Source of the DNA: Marinobacter sp. HL-58
GTDB lineage: Bacteria > Pseudomonadota > Gammaproteobacteria > Pseudomonadales > Oleiphilaceae
Assembly (NCBI RefSeq): GCF_001314605.1
Contig: NZ_LIHP01000011.1
Location: forward strand, 124,001-188,000
Direction: 5' to 3'
Length of the DNA: 64,000 nucleotides
Shown: piece by piece, positions 54,501 to 62,508 of the stretch
How positions within the stretch are numbered: position 1 is the first letter of the stretch
Layout of the letters: the number at the start of each line of letters is the position of its first letter
Program-made: the position numbers and the translations under genes
Notes under the pieces: generated by a model
Databases searched by the model: none
What the model was told of the DNA's origin: nothing
What the model saw: the letters and a program-made list of their open reading frames with translations, nothing else

Positions 54501-55385
54501 TTGGACCGATATACCAGCATGCGCGTTTTTGTCCAGGCAGCCGCCCGGAGCAGTCTGTCGGCCGCGGGGCGGACATTAGGCATGTCTCCAGCTATGGCAA
54601 CCAAACATATCGATTCCCTTGAGGCAAGACTTGGAGTGAAGCTGCTCCATCGGACAACCAGAGGACTGTCCCTGACCGATCCTGGTCGGGAATATCTGGA
54701 AGGATGTCAGCGCATTCTGCAGGACCTGGCCGAAGTGGAATCTGATATTTCCGCCCAGCGGCAAGAAGCAAAGGGGCGTTTGCGGATGAATGTTCCACTC
54801 TCCTTCGGGCTTAGGTTCATTGCTCCACTGATGCTCGGGTTTAGCGAGCGGTATCCGATGGTAGACGTTGAACTTGGACTGAGTGATTCGCGGGAGAATC
54901 TATTCGATGGCAACTGGGATCTGATTCTCCGCGTGGGCTATCTGGCGGACAGTGATCTTAGAGCGCGGCGCTTGGGAGATAGTCCCATGAAAGTCTGTGC
55001 GTCACCGGATTATCTGGCGAAGCACGGCACCCCTCGGCGCGTGTCTGACCTATCCAACCACAACTGCCTGAGTTATACCCTGTCTCCTTTTCAGAGCAAG
55101 GATTTCTGGGCCTTTGGTCACCAGGGTGAAATAGAGGTCCCGGTAAAGGGCAATCTCAGAGCCGACAACGGCGATGCCTTGATGGCGGCTGCCGGTCGGG
55201 GCCAAGGCATAATCTATCAACCCGAGTTCATCGTGTCGGATGCTCTAGCTAGAGGCGAACTGATACCCCTGACCCTGGACCATCCACCACTGGAGCCTGG
55301 CGGGGTCTACGTGCTGTACTCGCCTGATCGGCGGTTACCCCTGAAAGTCCGGGCAATGATTGATTACCTGATTGAGGTGTTCTGA
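54501..55385 (+). CDS. LysR-family transcriptional regulator
   Basis: A 294-residue regulator. Start is TTG at 54501 after AGTAGGAAGTAGACA, giving MDRYTSMRVFVQAA, the usual start of this LysR subgroup. The winged helix lies at about 1-60 (SLSAAGRTLGMSPAMATKHI, LEARLGVKLLHRTTRGLSLT) and the periplasmic-binding-like effector domain at about 90-290. It is divergent from cytochrome b561. The effector is unknown. Confidence 0.93.
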   Translation: MDRYTSMRVFVQAAARSSLSAAGRTLGMSPAMATKHIDSLEARLGVKLLHRTTRGLSLTDPGREYLEGCQRILQDLAEVESDISAQRQEAKGRLRMNVPLSFGLRFIAPLMLGFSERYPMVDVELGLSDSRENLFDGNWDLILRVGYLADSDLRARRLGDSPMKVCASPDYLAKHGTPRRVSDLSNHNCLSYTLSPFQSKDFWAFGHQGEIEVPVKGNLRADNGDALMAAAGRGQGIIYQPEFIVSDALARGELIPLTLDHPPLEPGGVYVLYSPDRRLPLKVRAMIDYLIEVF

Positions 55386-55454
55386 GACAGGCGTTCTAAG
55401 ACACAACGCCAGAAAAAGCGGTTTGATTCTTGCAAAGGTTGGCTTTTGAACAAA

Positions 55455-55605
55455 GTGAGCTGAGGTGGGATAGCCTCTGAAGGCAGCTATAACATCCAGA
55501 GTGCGGGCAACCTGATCACCAGAGATGCCGTTGGCCACAAGGATGTCTGGACACTCCTCGGTGAAGTCATCGACAATGGTCAGGCACTTGATCCACCGGC
55601 CACAT
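55455..55605 (-). pseudogene. IS3-family transposase (orfB) remnant
   Basis: On the minus strand the reading GRWIKCLTIVDDFTEECPDI then LVANGISGDQVARTLD and AFRGYP matches the DDE-domain start of IS3-group transposases (LNVVDDFTRECL pattern). The catalytic DNG block that should follow is gone, replaced by unrelated sequence, and no IS ends are visible. Boundaries are approximate. Confidence 0.7.
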
Positions 55606-55658
55606 ATGAGGCGAAAAGGTCAGGTCGCAATCGGTTGATACTAAGGGAGCTGTGAAGC

Positions 55659-56051
55659 TCAATAGGCGCCCTTGATCAACTGAATGCCGGGGGTCAGGAC
55701 CTCAACCCAGGCGCTTTCAAGAGCTTGCGTATGCTCGGGATCGTGTTTGCGGACGGTTTTAAGCAGAGAGCTCAGCCAGAGCTCGTACCATTCCGGCTTG
55801 ATGTCGTAGTGATTCCTGTTGTGGCTCTCGCCCAACGCGCGTAACTTTCGGTCTGACATGCCTCTGGCGTGGAGGATCAGTTGCATGATTCCATTACGAA
55901 GCAGGTGTCTTTGCGCTGCCATATCAGTGTCGATAAAACGATTTTTGATTACTTCTGAACTTGACATGAAGTAATCATAGAAATCGATGAAGAAGGCGTC
56001 ATTACGACAGCAGCGCCCGTAGCTCTGAAAAACAAGGTCTGTATTATTCAT
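55659..56051 (-). CDS. Stand-alone globin
   Basis: A 130-residue single-domain protein with a globin-like helical pattern: FFIDFYDYF in the B helix, Phe39 as a CD1 candidate, and a likely proximal His77 in LGESHNRNHYDIKPEWYELW, the usual F-helix context. There is no reductase domain, unlike flavohaemoglobin Hmp. It is probably an oxygen or nitric-oxide binding or detoxifying protein. It is isolated in the accessory region; the IS3 remnant lies just past its 3' end and a long non-coding stretch lies upstream. Confidence 0.72.
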   Translation of the reverse strand: MNNTDLVFQSYGRCCRNDAFFIDFYDYFMSSSEVIKNRFIDTDMAAQRHLLRNGIMQLILHARGMSDRKLRALGESHNRNHYDIKPEWYELWLSSLLKTVRKHDPEHTQALESAWVEVLTPGIQLIKGAY

Positions 56052-56912
56052 GATGTGATTTCATCCCTGGGGCAGAATTGCAAAAAGCGGGCATAATATA
56101 CTTATTCGAAAAAGCCTTTTCCGTCAGGATTTGTAACGGATTTCTAATCGAATGTTTTGTAGGGCACGCGCAGTTCGCGAACTGTAGTTGCCCCCAGCCA
56201 CCACAACACTCTACATGCGACTCCGCACAGGGCGTTTCACTCGGAATGGTTTACTTGATCTATCCATCGCACAATGATGCGAGACTCGAAGGTACTGGTT
56301 TATTTTGAAAAGCTGGTAGTGCATCGACACACCTCTGTTCGATTCGTCAGTTGCCTGTCGGCTTTGATGAGAACCTGCGTTCGACAAATCGCGACAGCGA
56401 TTTGGGCGTCGGAGCAACGCGACGGCGGGGCGAAGCCCCGAGCAACGCGCACAAAGCGTTGCAAGTCCATCCTGACCCATCAAGATTTATACACACTTTG
56501 TCTCTGCCCCCCATGTCCGATTACACCGCATTTGATCGCGACGTCTTGACGCAACCAGCCAACTATGATGCAATCGTTTGCATAACTTGTACAACATCAA
56601 GTGTCATGATCTGCGTAGCCATTGATCAGTAGGGATAAAAATCGTCATCTCTCACCTGATGAACCCGGTGATTACAGTTGGTCATTCGGTAAATGATATT
56701 TTCCGAAAGCACTCTCATGCCATGAAAAGTGTGCCTCGTGACTTCTGAACTCGATGATTCGGAAAAATATCATTGTAGTTTTCAAAAGTTATTGCTTGTC
56801 AATTAGTTACGTTCACCAGTTATAGATCTCTTATTTTTAAATAAGTGATTATTTGTTTGTTCAATAATAATGACACGGATTGTCTCAGGGTATCCGAGAG
56901 GCAGAAGATATT
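56052..56912. other. Long intergenic stretch rich in palindromes
   Basis: These 861 bp lie between divergent globin and type II NADH dehydrogenase genes. Seen here: a perfect 14-bp palindrome CAGTTCGCGAACTG (56171-56184); a hairpin CAAATCGC-GACA-GCGATTTG (56385-56404); GGGGC-GAA-GCCCC; GCAACGC..GCGTTGC (56442-56462); a duplicated GAGCAACGCG; and an imperfect inverted repeat at 56693-56773. The last 150 bp are AT-rich and probably hold the ndh promoter. A 39-codon frame at 56514-56632 resembles nothing known to me. No gene is called. Confidence 0.55.
56693..56773. repeat. Inverted repeat in the ndh upstream region
   Basis: ATGATATTTTCCGAA (56693-56707) and TTCGGAAAAATATCAT (56758-56773) are complementary except for a one-base bulge, with a 50-bp interior that itself contains GCAC..GTGC. 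It lies about 140 bp before the ndh start. It could be a transcript hairpin, a pair of operator sites or a small mobile-element remnant. Confidence 0.6.
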
Positions 56913-58220
56913 ATGAATAAAAATGCTCGCCTGCACGAACATGTGGTCATTGTTGGAGGTGGCGCCGGTGGTCTTGAGCTGGCGTCCCGCCTGTCACGTA
57001 AATATTGCCCCAGGGGCCTCAAGGTTACCCTGGTGGATTCTGAGCACACCCACATCTGGAAGCCGCTACTGCACGAGGTGGCCTCCGGTTCGCTTGACGC
57101 CAGCATCGACGAGTTAAGCTATGGCGCCCAGGCCCGCTGCGACGGTTTCGAGTTTCAGTTGGGCCCAATGGAGTCGCTTGATCGCGAGCAACAGTGCATC
57201 CGATTGGCGGCCGTGCACGGGCAGGACGGCAAGGTGCTTCTGCCGCCCCGCTCACTTTACTATGACTACCTGGTCATCGCGGTGGGGAGTGTCACTAACG
57301 ACTTTGGTGTTGAGGGCGTTGCGGAACACTGCACCTTTCTGGACTGCCGTGGCGAAGCCGAGAATTTTCGCACCAGCTTCCTGGAAGCGTACCTCAAAGC
57401 CAGCAACCAGCCAGACGAACGATTGCGGGTTGCCATAGTCGGTGCGGGAGCCACAGGGGTCGAGCTTTCAGCTGAACTTTACAATGCGGCACGTGAACTT
57501 AAGACATACGGCATATCCAGACTGGATCGTGAACGGCTCGACGTCATTCTGGTTGAAGCCGGCCGCAGCATCCTACCCGCCCTGCCTGAACGAATTTCGG
57601 ATGCCGCCCGAGAAGAATTGCGGAAGCTTGGCGTGGAGGTCCGCGAAGAAACCCGTGTAGCCTCCGTTACCGAGGATGGCCTGGTTACCGACAAGGGGAA
57701 ATTAATCGAGGCGCAATTGAAAGTGTGGGCAGCGGGTATCCGTGCGCCGGAATTTCTAACCGGACTTGATGGCCTGGAATACAACCACATGAATCAATTG
57801 ATCGTCAGCAAAGGCCTTAATACCACCAAAGATAAAAGGATATTTGCCATCGGTGATTGCGCAGCTTGCCCGAAACAGGACGGTTCCGGCAACGTGCCTC
57901 CTCGCGCCCAGGCAGCCCACCAGATGGCAGCCCATCTGTTCAGGCATTTTCCCAAGGTTCTCGCCATGGAGGATCTGCCACCCTACGAGTACAGGGATTA
58001 CGGCTCACTGGTGTCGCTCAGTCGCTTTTCGACCGTTGGCAGCCTGATGGGAAATCTGACCAGTGGAAGCCTGATGGTGGAAGGACGATTGGCCCGTATC
58101 GCGTATGTTTCACTCTATCGTCTGCACCAGTTAGCCACGCATGGTTACGTCAAGACATTACTGATTACACTGGTGGCTCGTATCAACAGAGTACTCAGGC
58201 CCCGGCTAAAGCTTCACTGA
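56913..58220 (+). CDS. ndh: Type II NADH:quinone oxidoreductase
   Basis: Membrane-associated, non-proton-pumping NADH dehydrogenase. The ATG at 56913 after GAGAGGCAGAAG gives 435 residues (E. coli Ndh 434). FAD site: HVVIVGGGAGGLELASRLSR; NADH site: VAIVGAGATGVELSAELYN; second FAD motif: RIFAIGDCAACP; quinone-side segment PRAQAAHQMA. The C-terminal amphipathic region (LHQLATHGYVKTLLITLVA) would attach it to the membrane. A long, structured upstream region precedes it. Confidence 0.95.
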   Translation: MNKNARLHEHVVIVGGGAGGLELASRLSRKYCPRGLKVTLVDSEHTHIWKPLLHEVASGSLDASIDELSYGAQARCDGFEFQLGPMESLDREQQCIRLAAVHGQDGKVLLPPRSLYYDYLVIAVGSVTNDFGVEGVAEHCTFLDCRGEAENFRTSFLEAYLKASNQPDERLRVAIVGAGATGVELSAELYNAARELKTYGISRLDRERLDVILVEAGRSILPALPERISDAAREELRKLGVEVREETRVASVTEDGLVTDKGKLIEAQLKVWAAGIRAPEFLTGLDGLEYNHMNQLIVSKGLNTTKDKRIFAIGDCAACPKQDGSGNVPPRAQAAHQMAAHLFRHFPKVLAMEDLPPYEYRDYGSLVSLSRFSTVGSLMGNLTSGSLMVEGRLARIAYVSLYRLHQLATHGYVKTLLITLVARINRVLRPRLKLH

Positions 58221-58275
58221 AACCTGTACGCCGTATAAGCCTCCCTATTGAAGCTGCAATTCGAGGAACGTGTGA

Positions 58276-58336
58276 TCCGGAAGAGCATGGCATCCTTCCG
58301 GACCACATTGTAAGTACTGTAGTCCTGAAGGATGCC
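58276..58336. terminator. Two overlapping alternative hairpins between convergent ndh and aldehyde dehydrogenase
   Basis: Hairpin 1 pairs TCCGGAAG (58276-58283) with CTTCCGGA (58295-58302). Hairpin 2 pairs GGCATCCTTC (58289-58298) with GAAGGATGCC (58327-58336). They share CTTC and cannot form together. TTGTTTTC follows hairpin 2, so it may terminate ndh transcription. Confidence 0.55.
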
Positions 58337-58361
58337 TTGTTTTCTCGTGTTCAGGCAGGTG

Positions 58362-59819
58362 TCACCACGACGTGGCAATATACTGGGTCTCCAGAAACTC
58401 CTTTATACCGTCCTGGGCACCTTCACGGCCGATACCACTCTCCTTCATTCCGCCAAACGGAGCGGCCGGGTCGGATACAAAGCCACGGTTCACGCCAACA
58501 ATGCCCGCGTTGAGCCTCTGGGCAATGCCCATGGCCTTGCCAACATCACGGCTGAAAACGTAGGCTGCCAGGCCATAAGGTGTGTCGTTGGCCTGCTGGA
58601 TAACCGATTCCACATCCCGGAAACGCACCAGAGGCGCAACAGGGCCAAACACTTCCTGATCAAGAATGCGGGCATCCGGTTCAACATTGCTCAGCACGGT
58701 GGGCGCAAAGAAGAACCCTTCCTCGTGCAGAGTCGTGCCTCCGGTTTCAACGGTGGCGCCGTCGCTTACTGCCTCGGCAATGATGGCCTGCAGCTTGTCC
58801 AGTTCTTTACGGGAAATAATGGGGCCGACATCCACGTCAGCTTCGAGACCATTCCCCACTTTCAGGTTGGAGAACCGCTCTACCAGCCGGCTGCAGAACT
58901 CGTCGTATATGGAATCGTGAACATAAAGCCTGTTCGCAGCAATACAGGACTCACCGGCATTGCGCATTTTGGCAAGGAAGGCCCCTTCAATCGCCGTGTC
59001 GATATTTGCGTCGTCACAGACAATCAGCGGCGCGTTCCCGCCAAGCTCCATTGAGGTATTAAGGATCCGTTCAGCAGCGGAGCCAAGCAGAAGGCGCCCT
59101 ACTCCCGTGCTGCCTGTGAAAGATATTTTCCGCAGCCGTGGATCCCTTACCAGGGTATCCGTCAGAGCGCCTGCGTCATCCGTTGTCAGGATATTAACGA
59201 GGCCATCCGGCACCCCGCATCTTTGCATCAGGTCTGCAAGATACATGGAGGTCAGCGGTGTCTCTTTCGGCGGTTTTACAATGACGCCGCAACCGGCCGC
59301 AATGGCCGGTGCGATTTTCCGGGTGATCATGGCCGCCGGAAAGTTCCAGGGTGTGATCAACAACGCCGTACCCACCGGCTGATGAGTCACCACAATGGTG
59401 TGCTTGCCCGAAGGTGATGGCCGCATTTCGCCCCCCAGACGCAGGGACTCCTCGCCATACCAACGAAAGAACTCCGAGGCATAATCCACCTCGCCCGCTG
59501 ACTCCTTGAGGGTTTTTCCTTCTTCAAGTGTGATCAGCCTGGCAATGACGTCTTTTTCTTTCTGCATGGTGTCGAAGACGGATCGCAAGACTTCGGAGCG
59601 CTCCCGCGGGGTCAGCGCCATCCACTCCTTCGCAGCCCTGTCACAGGCATCCATAGCCAGCCTTGCATGCTCAGACGTGCAACTGGGAACAGTGGCGATG
59701 ACCTTCTCGGTAGCAGGATTAACGACCTCGAATTTACCACTGGTTTCAGTGATCCACTCGCCGTTGACAAACAGCCCGTTCGGTATGCTTTGCCCGATTT
59801 CTTCAATATATTCTTTCAA
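58362..59819 (-). CDS. gabD: Succinate-semialdehyde-type aldehyde dehydrogenase
   Basis: NAD(P)-dependent aldehyde dehydrogenase, closest by eye to GabD-type succinate-semialdehyde dehydrogenases. The TTG at 59819, preceded by GGGAG at good spacing, gives 485 residues; a TTG at 59843 would add eight. Catalytic features: ITPWNFPAAMITRKIAPA, SFTGSTGVGR, the glutamate in MELGGNAP and the cysteine in NAGESCIAANR, then EVFGPVAP. It lies downstream of the M24-like gene in a leftward module with a LacI regulator. The symbol is tentative because the substrate could be another semialdehyde. Confidence 0.88.
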   Translation of the reverse strand: MKEYIEEIGQSIPNGLFVNGEWITETSGKFEVVNPATEKVIATVPSCTSEHARLAMDACDRAAKEWMALTPRERSEVLRSVFDTMQKEKDVIARLITLEEGKTLKESAGEVDYASEFFRWYGEESLRLGGEMRPSPSGKHTIVVTHQPVGTALLITPWNFPAAMITRKIAPAIAAGCGVIVKPPKETPLTSMYLADLMQRCGVPDGLVNILTTDDAGALTDTLVRDPRLRKISFTGSTGVGRLLLGSAAERILNTSMELGGNAPLIVCDDANIDTAIEGAFLAKMRNAGESCIAANRLYVHDSIYDEFCSRLVERFSNLKVGNGLEADVDVGPIISRKELDKLQAIIAEAVSDGATVETGGTTLHEEGFFFAPTVLSNVEPDARILDQEVFGPVAPLVRFRDVESVIQQANDTPYGLAAYVFSRDVGKAMGIAQRLNAGIVGVNRGFVSDPAAPFGGMKESGIGREGAQDGIKEFLETQYIATSW

Positions 59820-59865
59820 ACCATAGACTCCCTGATTCTGCAACTGCCTTGAGATTGGTTGCCGG

Positions 59866-61173
59866 TTAATACTTGTTGGCGATAAACAGTTCCTTGGACG
59901 GGAACAGCGTGATCACCTGGCAACCATCGGGGGTCACTACGACTTCCTCCTCGATACGGGCGGCACCATTACCGTCAGCCGCAGGGCAATAGGTCTCCAG
60001 CGCAAAGACCATTCCTTCCTGCAATTCGAAGGGGCTGTCAAACGATACAAGCCGACTGATAATGGGCCGCTCGTGCAGCGCCATGCCCAGACCGTGGCCA
60101 AACTGCAGGCCGAAGGCTTCCATCTCGTTGGCGAAGCCAAAGTCCGTCGCCTTGGGCCATACCGCCGCAATCTTGTCGGTGGTCATACCGGGCTTGACCA
60201 GCTCAATGGCGGAATCAATCCATTCCCGAGCCTGCTTGTAGGCATCCTCCTGCGACTTGGTAGAACTGCCGATATTCAGAGTGCGGTAGTAACAGGTGCG
60301 GTAACCCATGAATGCCTGGATGACATCAAAAAATGCCTGATCACCCGGCCGGTACATGCGATCAGTGAAGTTGTGGGGGTGCGGACAACAGCGTTCACCG
60401 GATACGGCGTTGATCGCCTCCACGTCATCGGAACCGTTGTCGTACAGGAACTTGTTAACCAGGGCCACCATCTCGTTTTCACGGGCGCCCGGGCGGAGCT
60501 TTTCTGCCAGGTGATCATAGGCACCATCCACCATCGTGGCGGCCATATTCAGCAGGGTGATTTCATCCTGGCTCTTGATCTGGCGCGCATCCAGCATGAC
60601 CTGCTGCACATCCCTGATTTCCAGGCCCGCTTCCTGAAGCGCGAATAACATAGGTGGCTCGCAAACATCCACGCCAACCGGCATGTCGGCAACGCCCTCG
60701 GCTTTCAGGATATCCCGGATCTCTTCGGCAGCGCGCTTGAAAAGGCCAGCCTCCTTACCAATGGACCCTCTCAGCCCCAGCATGCCAGCACGACAACGTT
60801 CCTGCTTCAGCCAGGGTGCGTAAATGCGGTGGTGGGCGGCGGCTGAACCGAAGTCCCAGAGGTAAGGGTCGGAATTGCCGGTAAACAAGGCATAGCGACA
60901 GAACTTGTCTCGGGTCCATTCACCGATAACAGAGCTGGTGAGGTACCGGATGTTGTTGTTGTCGAAACACAGGATGGCACCGAGATCGGAGCCGGCCAGA
61001 GCTTCCCGCGCCCTGCCAGTTCTGTAGCGGTGCAGCCGGTCGTAATTTACACGTTCTTCAAAATCGACATGCATCCTGCCCGGTGCCGGTATGGGACGCC
61101 CCCAAACCCAATGAGGATCGACATCCTCGGAACGAACAATGGTTGGTTCACTCGGTTTTACTGTCTTGGCCAT
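59866..61173 (-). CDS. M24-fold (creatinase/DddP-like) protein with altered metal site
   Basis: A 435-residue protein of the M24 pita-bread superfamily. The N-terminal creatinase-like domain (about 40-200) holds VNYDRLHRYRTGRAREALAG and FDNNNIRYLTS. The C-terminal domain (about 205-430) would hold the binuclear metal site. Asp283 (FFDVIQ), His360 (FGHGLG), Glu393 (ALETYC) and an acidic cluster at 408-410 are present, but the second Asp of the usual DxTRT segment is replaced (GYRTCYYRT, Cys294). Whether it binds one metal or none is unclear. The start ATG is preceded by GAGGAG. It forms a leftward unit with the aldehyde dehydrogenase gene; the LacI operator lies upstream. Substrate unknown: possibly an amidinohydrolase, peptidase or lyase reaction. 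Confidence 0.8.
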   Translation of the reverse strand: MAKTVKPSEPTIVRSEDVDPHWVWGRPIPAPGRMHVDFEERVNYDRLHRYRTGRAREALAGSDLGAILCFDNNNIRYLTSSVIGEWTRDKFCRYALFTGNSDPYLWDFGSAAAHHRIYAPWLKQERCRAGMLGLRGSIGKEAGLFKRAAEEIRDILKAEGVADMPVGVDVCEPPMLFALQEAGLEIRDVQQVMLDARQIKSQDEITLLNMAATMVDGAYDHLAEKLRPGARENEMVALVNKFLYDNGSDDVEAINAVSGERCCPHPHNFTDRMYRPGDQAFFDVIQAFMGYRTCYYRTLNIGSSTKSQEDAYKQAREWIDSAIELVKPGMTTDKIAAVWPKATDFGFANEMEAFGLQFGHGLGMALHERPIISRLVSFDSPFELQEGMVFALETYCPAADGNGAARIEEEVVVTPDGCQVITLFPSKELFIANKY

Positions 61174-61257
61174 GACTCCTCCTCAATGCGGCGGCAAAGA
61201 TAAGCCTGCTCTGGTAATGGAAACTTGCGTTCCATCTCTTCTTTGTCACACTTTAGT

Positions 61258-61269
61258 GCAAACGTTTGC
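61258..61269. promoter_or_regulatory. LacI-family operator GCAAACGTTTGC
   Basis: A perfect 12-bp palindrome with a central CG, the classic LacI/GalR-family operator form. It lies 85 bp upstream of the M24-like gene start and 153 bp upstream of the lacI-type TTG. A looser half-site (CATTTGCGCAAT) follows about 40 bp downstream. It likely controls the leftward M24/aldehyde-dehydrogenase unit and the regulator itself. Confidence 0.8.
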
Positions 61270-61421
61270 GTAATTCAATTAAAAAGGAGACAAAGAGCAT
61301 TTGCGCAATCAAGTTCGTGTATAATTCAGGGAATGTAGTATTACAGCTAAATCAAACGCAGAAGCTCACGACGTAATTTCACGTTGCTATCAAACTCCCT
61401 ATCAGATACTGGATTCACGTT

Positions 61422-62477
61422 TTGGTACACAGGAAACGGGTAACACTTCGCGATTTGGCCGAACACCTCAATATAAATACCTCCACGGTTTCCCGCGCCT
61501 TGAGTGAGAAATCAAGTGAGATGATTTCCCCTGATGTCGTCAAACGCGTGAGAAAAGCCGCGCGGGAAATGGGCTACAAGCAGAATGCGGCCGCGTACGC
61601 CCTCAAGGTCGGAAGCACCAAGACCATTGGCATGATCATCCCGGACCTTATGAACCCCGTGTTTCCACCGATCATACGGGGGATACAGAGCGTCCTTGAT
61701 CAATATGGGTACACAGCCTTTCTGGCCTACAGTCAGAACAACGAAGGCACCGCCCATACCGAAGTGGAGAGGCTTATCAGCCGGGGCGTCGACGGCATCA
61801 TCTACGCGGCTGCCTTTCGCAAGGATAGCGTCGTGGAGTTGTGCAAGAGTCAGGGTGTTCCCCTGGTTCTGGTCAACCGGGTGGTCGATCAGGGTGATGT
61901 GGATACGGTAAAAGTGGACGACTCACTGGGCATCAAGATGGCAGTGGATCACCTGCTTGAGTTGGGCCACCGCAAGATTGGCTTTATTGCCGGCCCCAAG
62001 GATATCTCTGTTTCCTATATCCGGCTGCGCGCCTTCACGCGGACAATGGCGGAGCATGACCTTGAAGTGGAGCCCCACCGCATCGTGGAGGCTCATGCCC
62101 TGTCAGAAGCCGCAGGCACGCAGGCCATGTCGGTATTTCTGGGGCAGAACCCCGACGCCACCGCCGTTATCGCGTCCAATGACCTGATTGCCCTGGGCTG
62201 TTTTACCGCCCTGAAACAATTTGGCTATAGCTGTCCGAAGAGGCTGTCCATCGTGGGCTTTAACAATATGCCCTACCTCGACTGGTTTGCGACGCCGCTG
62301 ACCACGGTCTCTATTCCACATTTCCAGATGGGCGAACGGGCGGCAGAGCTACTGCTCAAGCGCATAAAATCCGAGAATCTGGACTACAACGAGGAAGTGC
62401 TGCTGAAGCCGAAACTCGTCATCAGAGACTCAACCGCGCCCGTGATCCGTCCCAAGCAAAAAAGCGACGCTACATAG
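61422..62477 (+). CDS. LacI-family transcriptional regulator
   Basis: A 351-residue repressor. The helix-turn-helix is VTLRDLAEHLNINTSTVSRA at residues 7-26, with hinge NAAAYALKVGSTKTIGMIIP, followed by a periplasmic-binding-like core (SRGVDGIIYAAA, TAVIASNDLIALG, FGYSCPKRLSIVGFNNM). The only suitable start codon is TTG at 61422. The TAG stop lies inside the hairpin that terminates the neighbouring leftward gene. It is flanked by the metabolic module and the sugar ABC ATPase, which it probably regulates. Confidence 0.92.
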   Translation: MVHRKRVTLRDLAEHLNINTSTVSRALSEKSSEMISPDVVKRVRKAAREMGYKQNAAAYALKVGSTKTIGMIIPDLMNPVFPPIIRGIQSVLDQYGYTAFLAYSQNNEGTAHTEVERLISRGVDGIIYAAAFRKDSVVELCKSQGVPLVLVNRVVDQGDVDTVKVDDSLGIKMAVDHLLELGHRKIGFIAGPKDISVSYIRLRAFTRTMAEHDLEVEPHRIVEAHALSEAAGTQAMSVFLGQNPDATAVIASNDLIALGCFTALKQFGYSCPKRLSIVGFNNMPYLDWFATPLTTVSIPHFQMGERAAELLLKRIKSENLDYNEEVLLKPKLVIRDSTAPVIRPKQKSDAT

Positions 62478-62490
62478 CGTCGCTCTACTG
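62463..62490 (-). terminator. Intrinsic terminator of the ABC ATPase gene
   Basis: AGCGACGCTA-CA-TAGCGTCGCT (62463-62484) is a perfect 10-bp stem. On the minus strand it is followed by TTTTTTGC, so it ends leftward transcription 25 nt past the ABC gene stop. The stem spans the last codons and the stop codon of the rightward LacI gene. Confidence 0.85.
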
Positions 62491-62508
62491 ACACTGCCAA
62501 AGCAACGA

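Noticed and set aside
56385..56470. Integron attC site or CRISPR-like repeats
   Set aside because: The hairpins lack the GTTRRRY/RYYYAAC core pair of attC sites. There is no regular repeat-spacer array; the GAGCAACGCG duplication occurs only twice.
56514..56632. A 39-codon frame in the ndh upstream gap
   Set aside because: It has no clear ribosome binding site, no recognised similarity and unremarkable length for chance in this region.
59866..61173. Assignment of the M24-like gene as DMSP lyase dddP
   Set aside because: The general fold and an RVNYDRL-type start are reminiscent, but metal ligands corresponding to DddP aspartates are replaced and no DMSP-specific neighbour is present.
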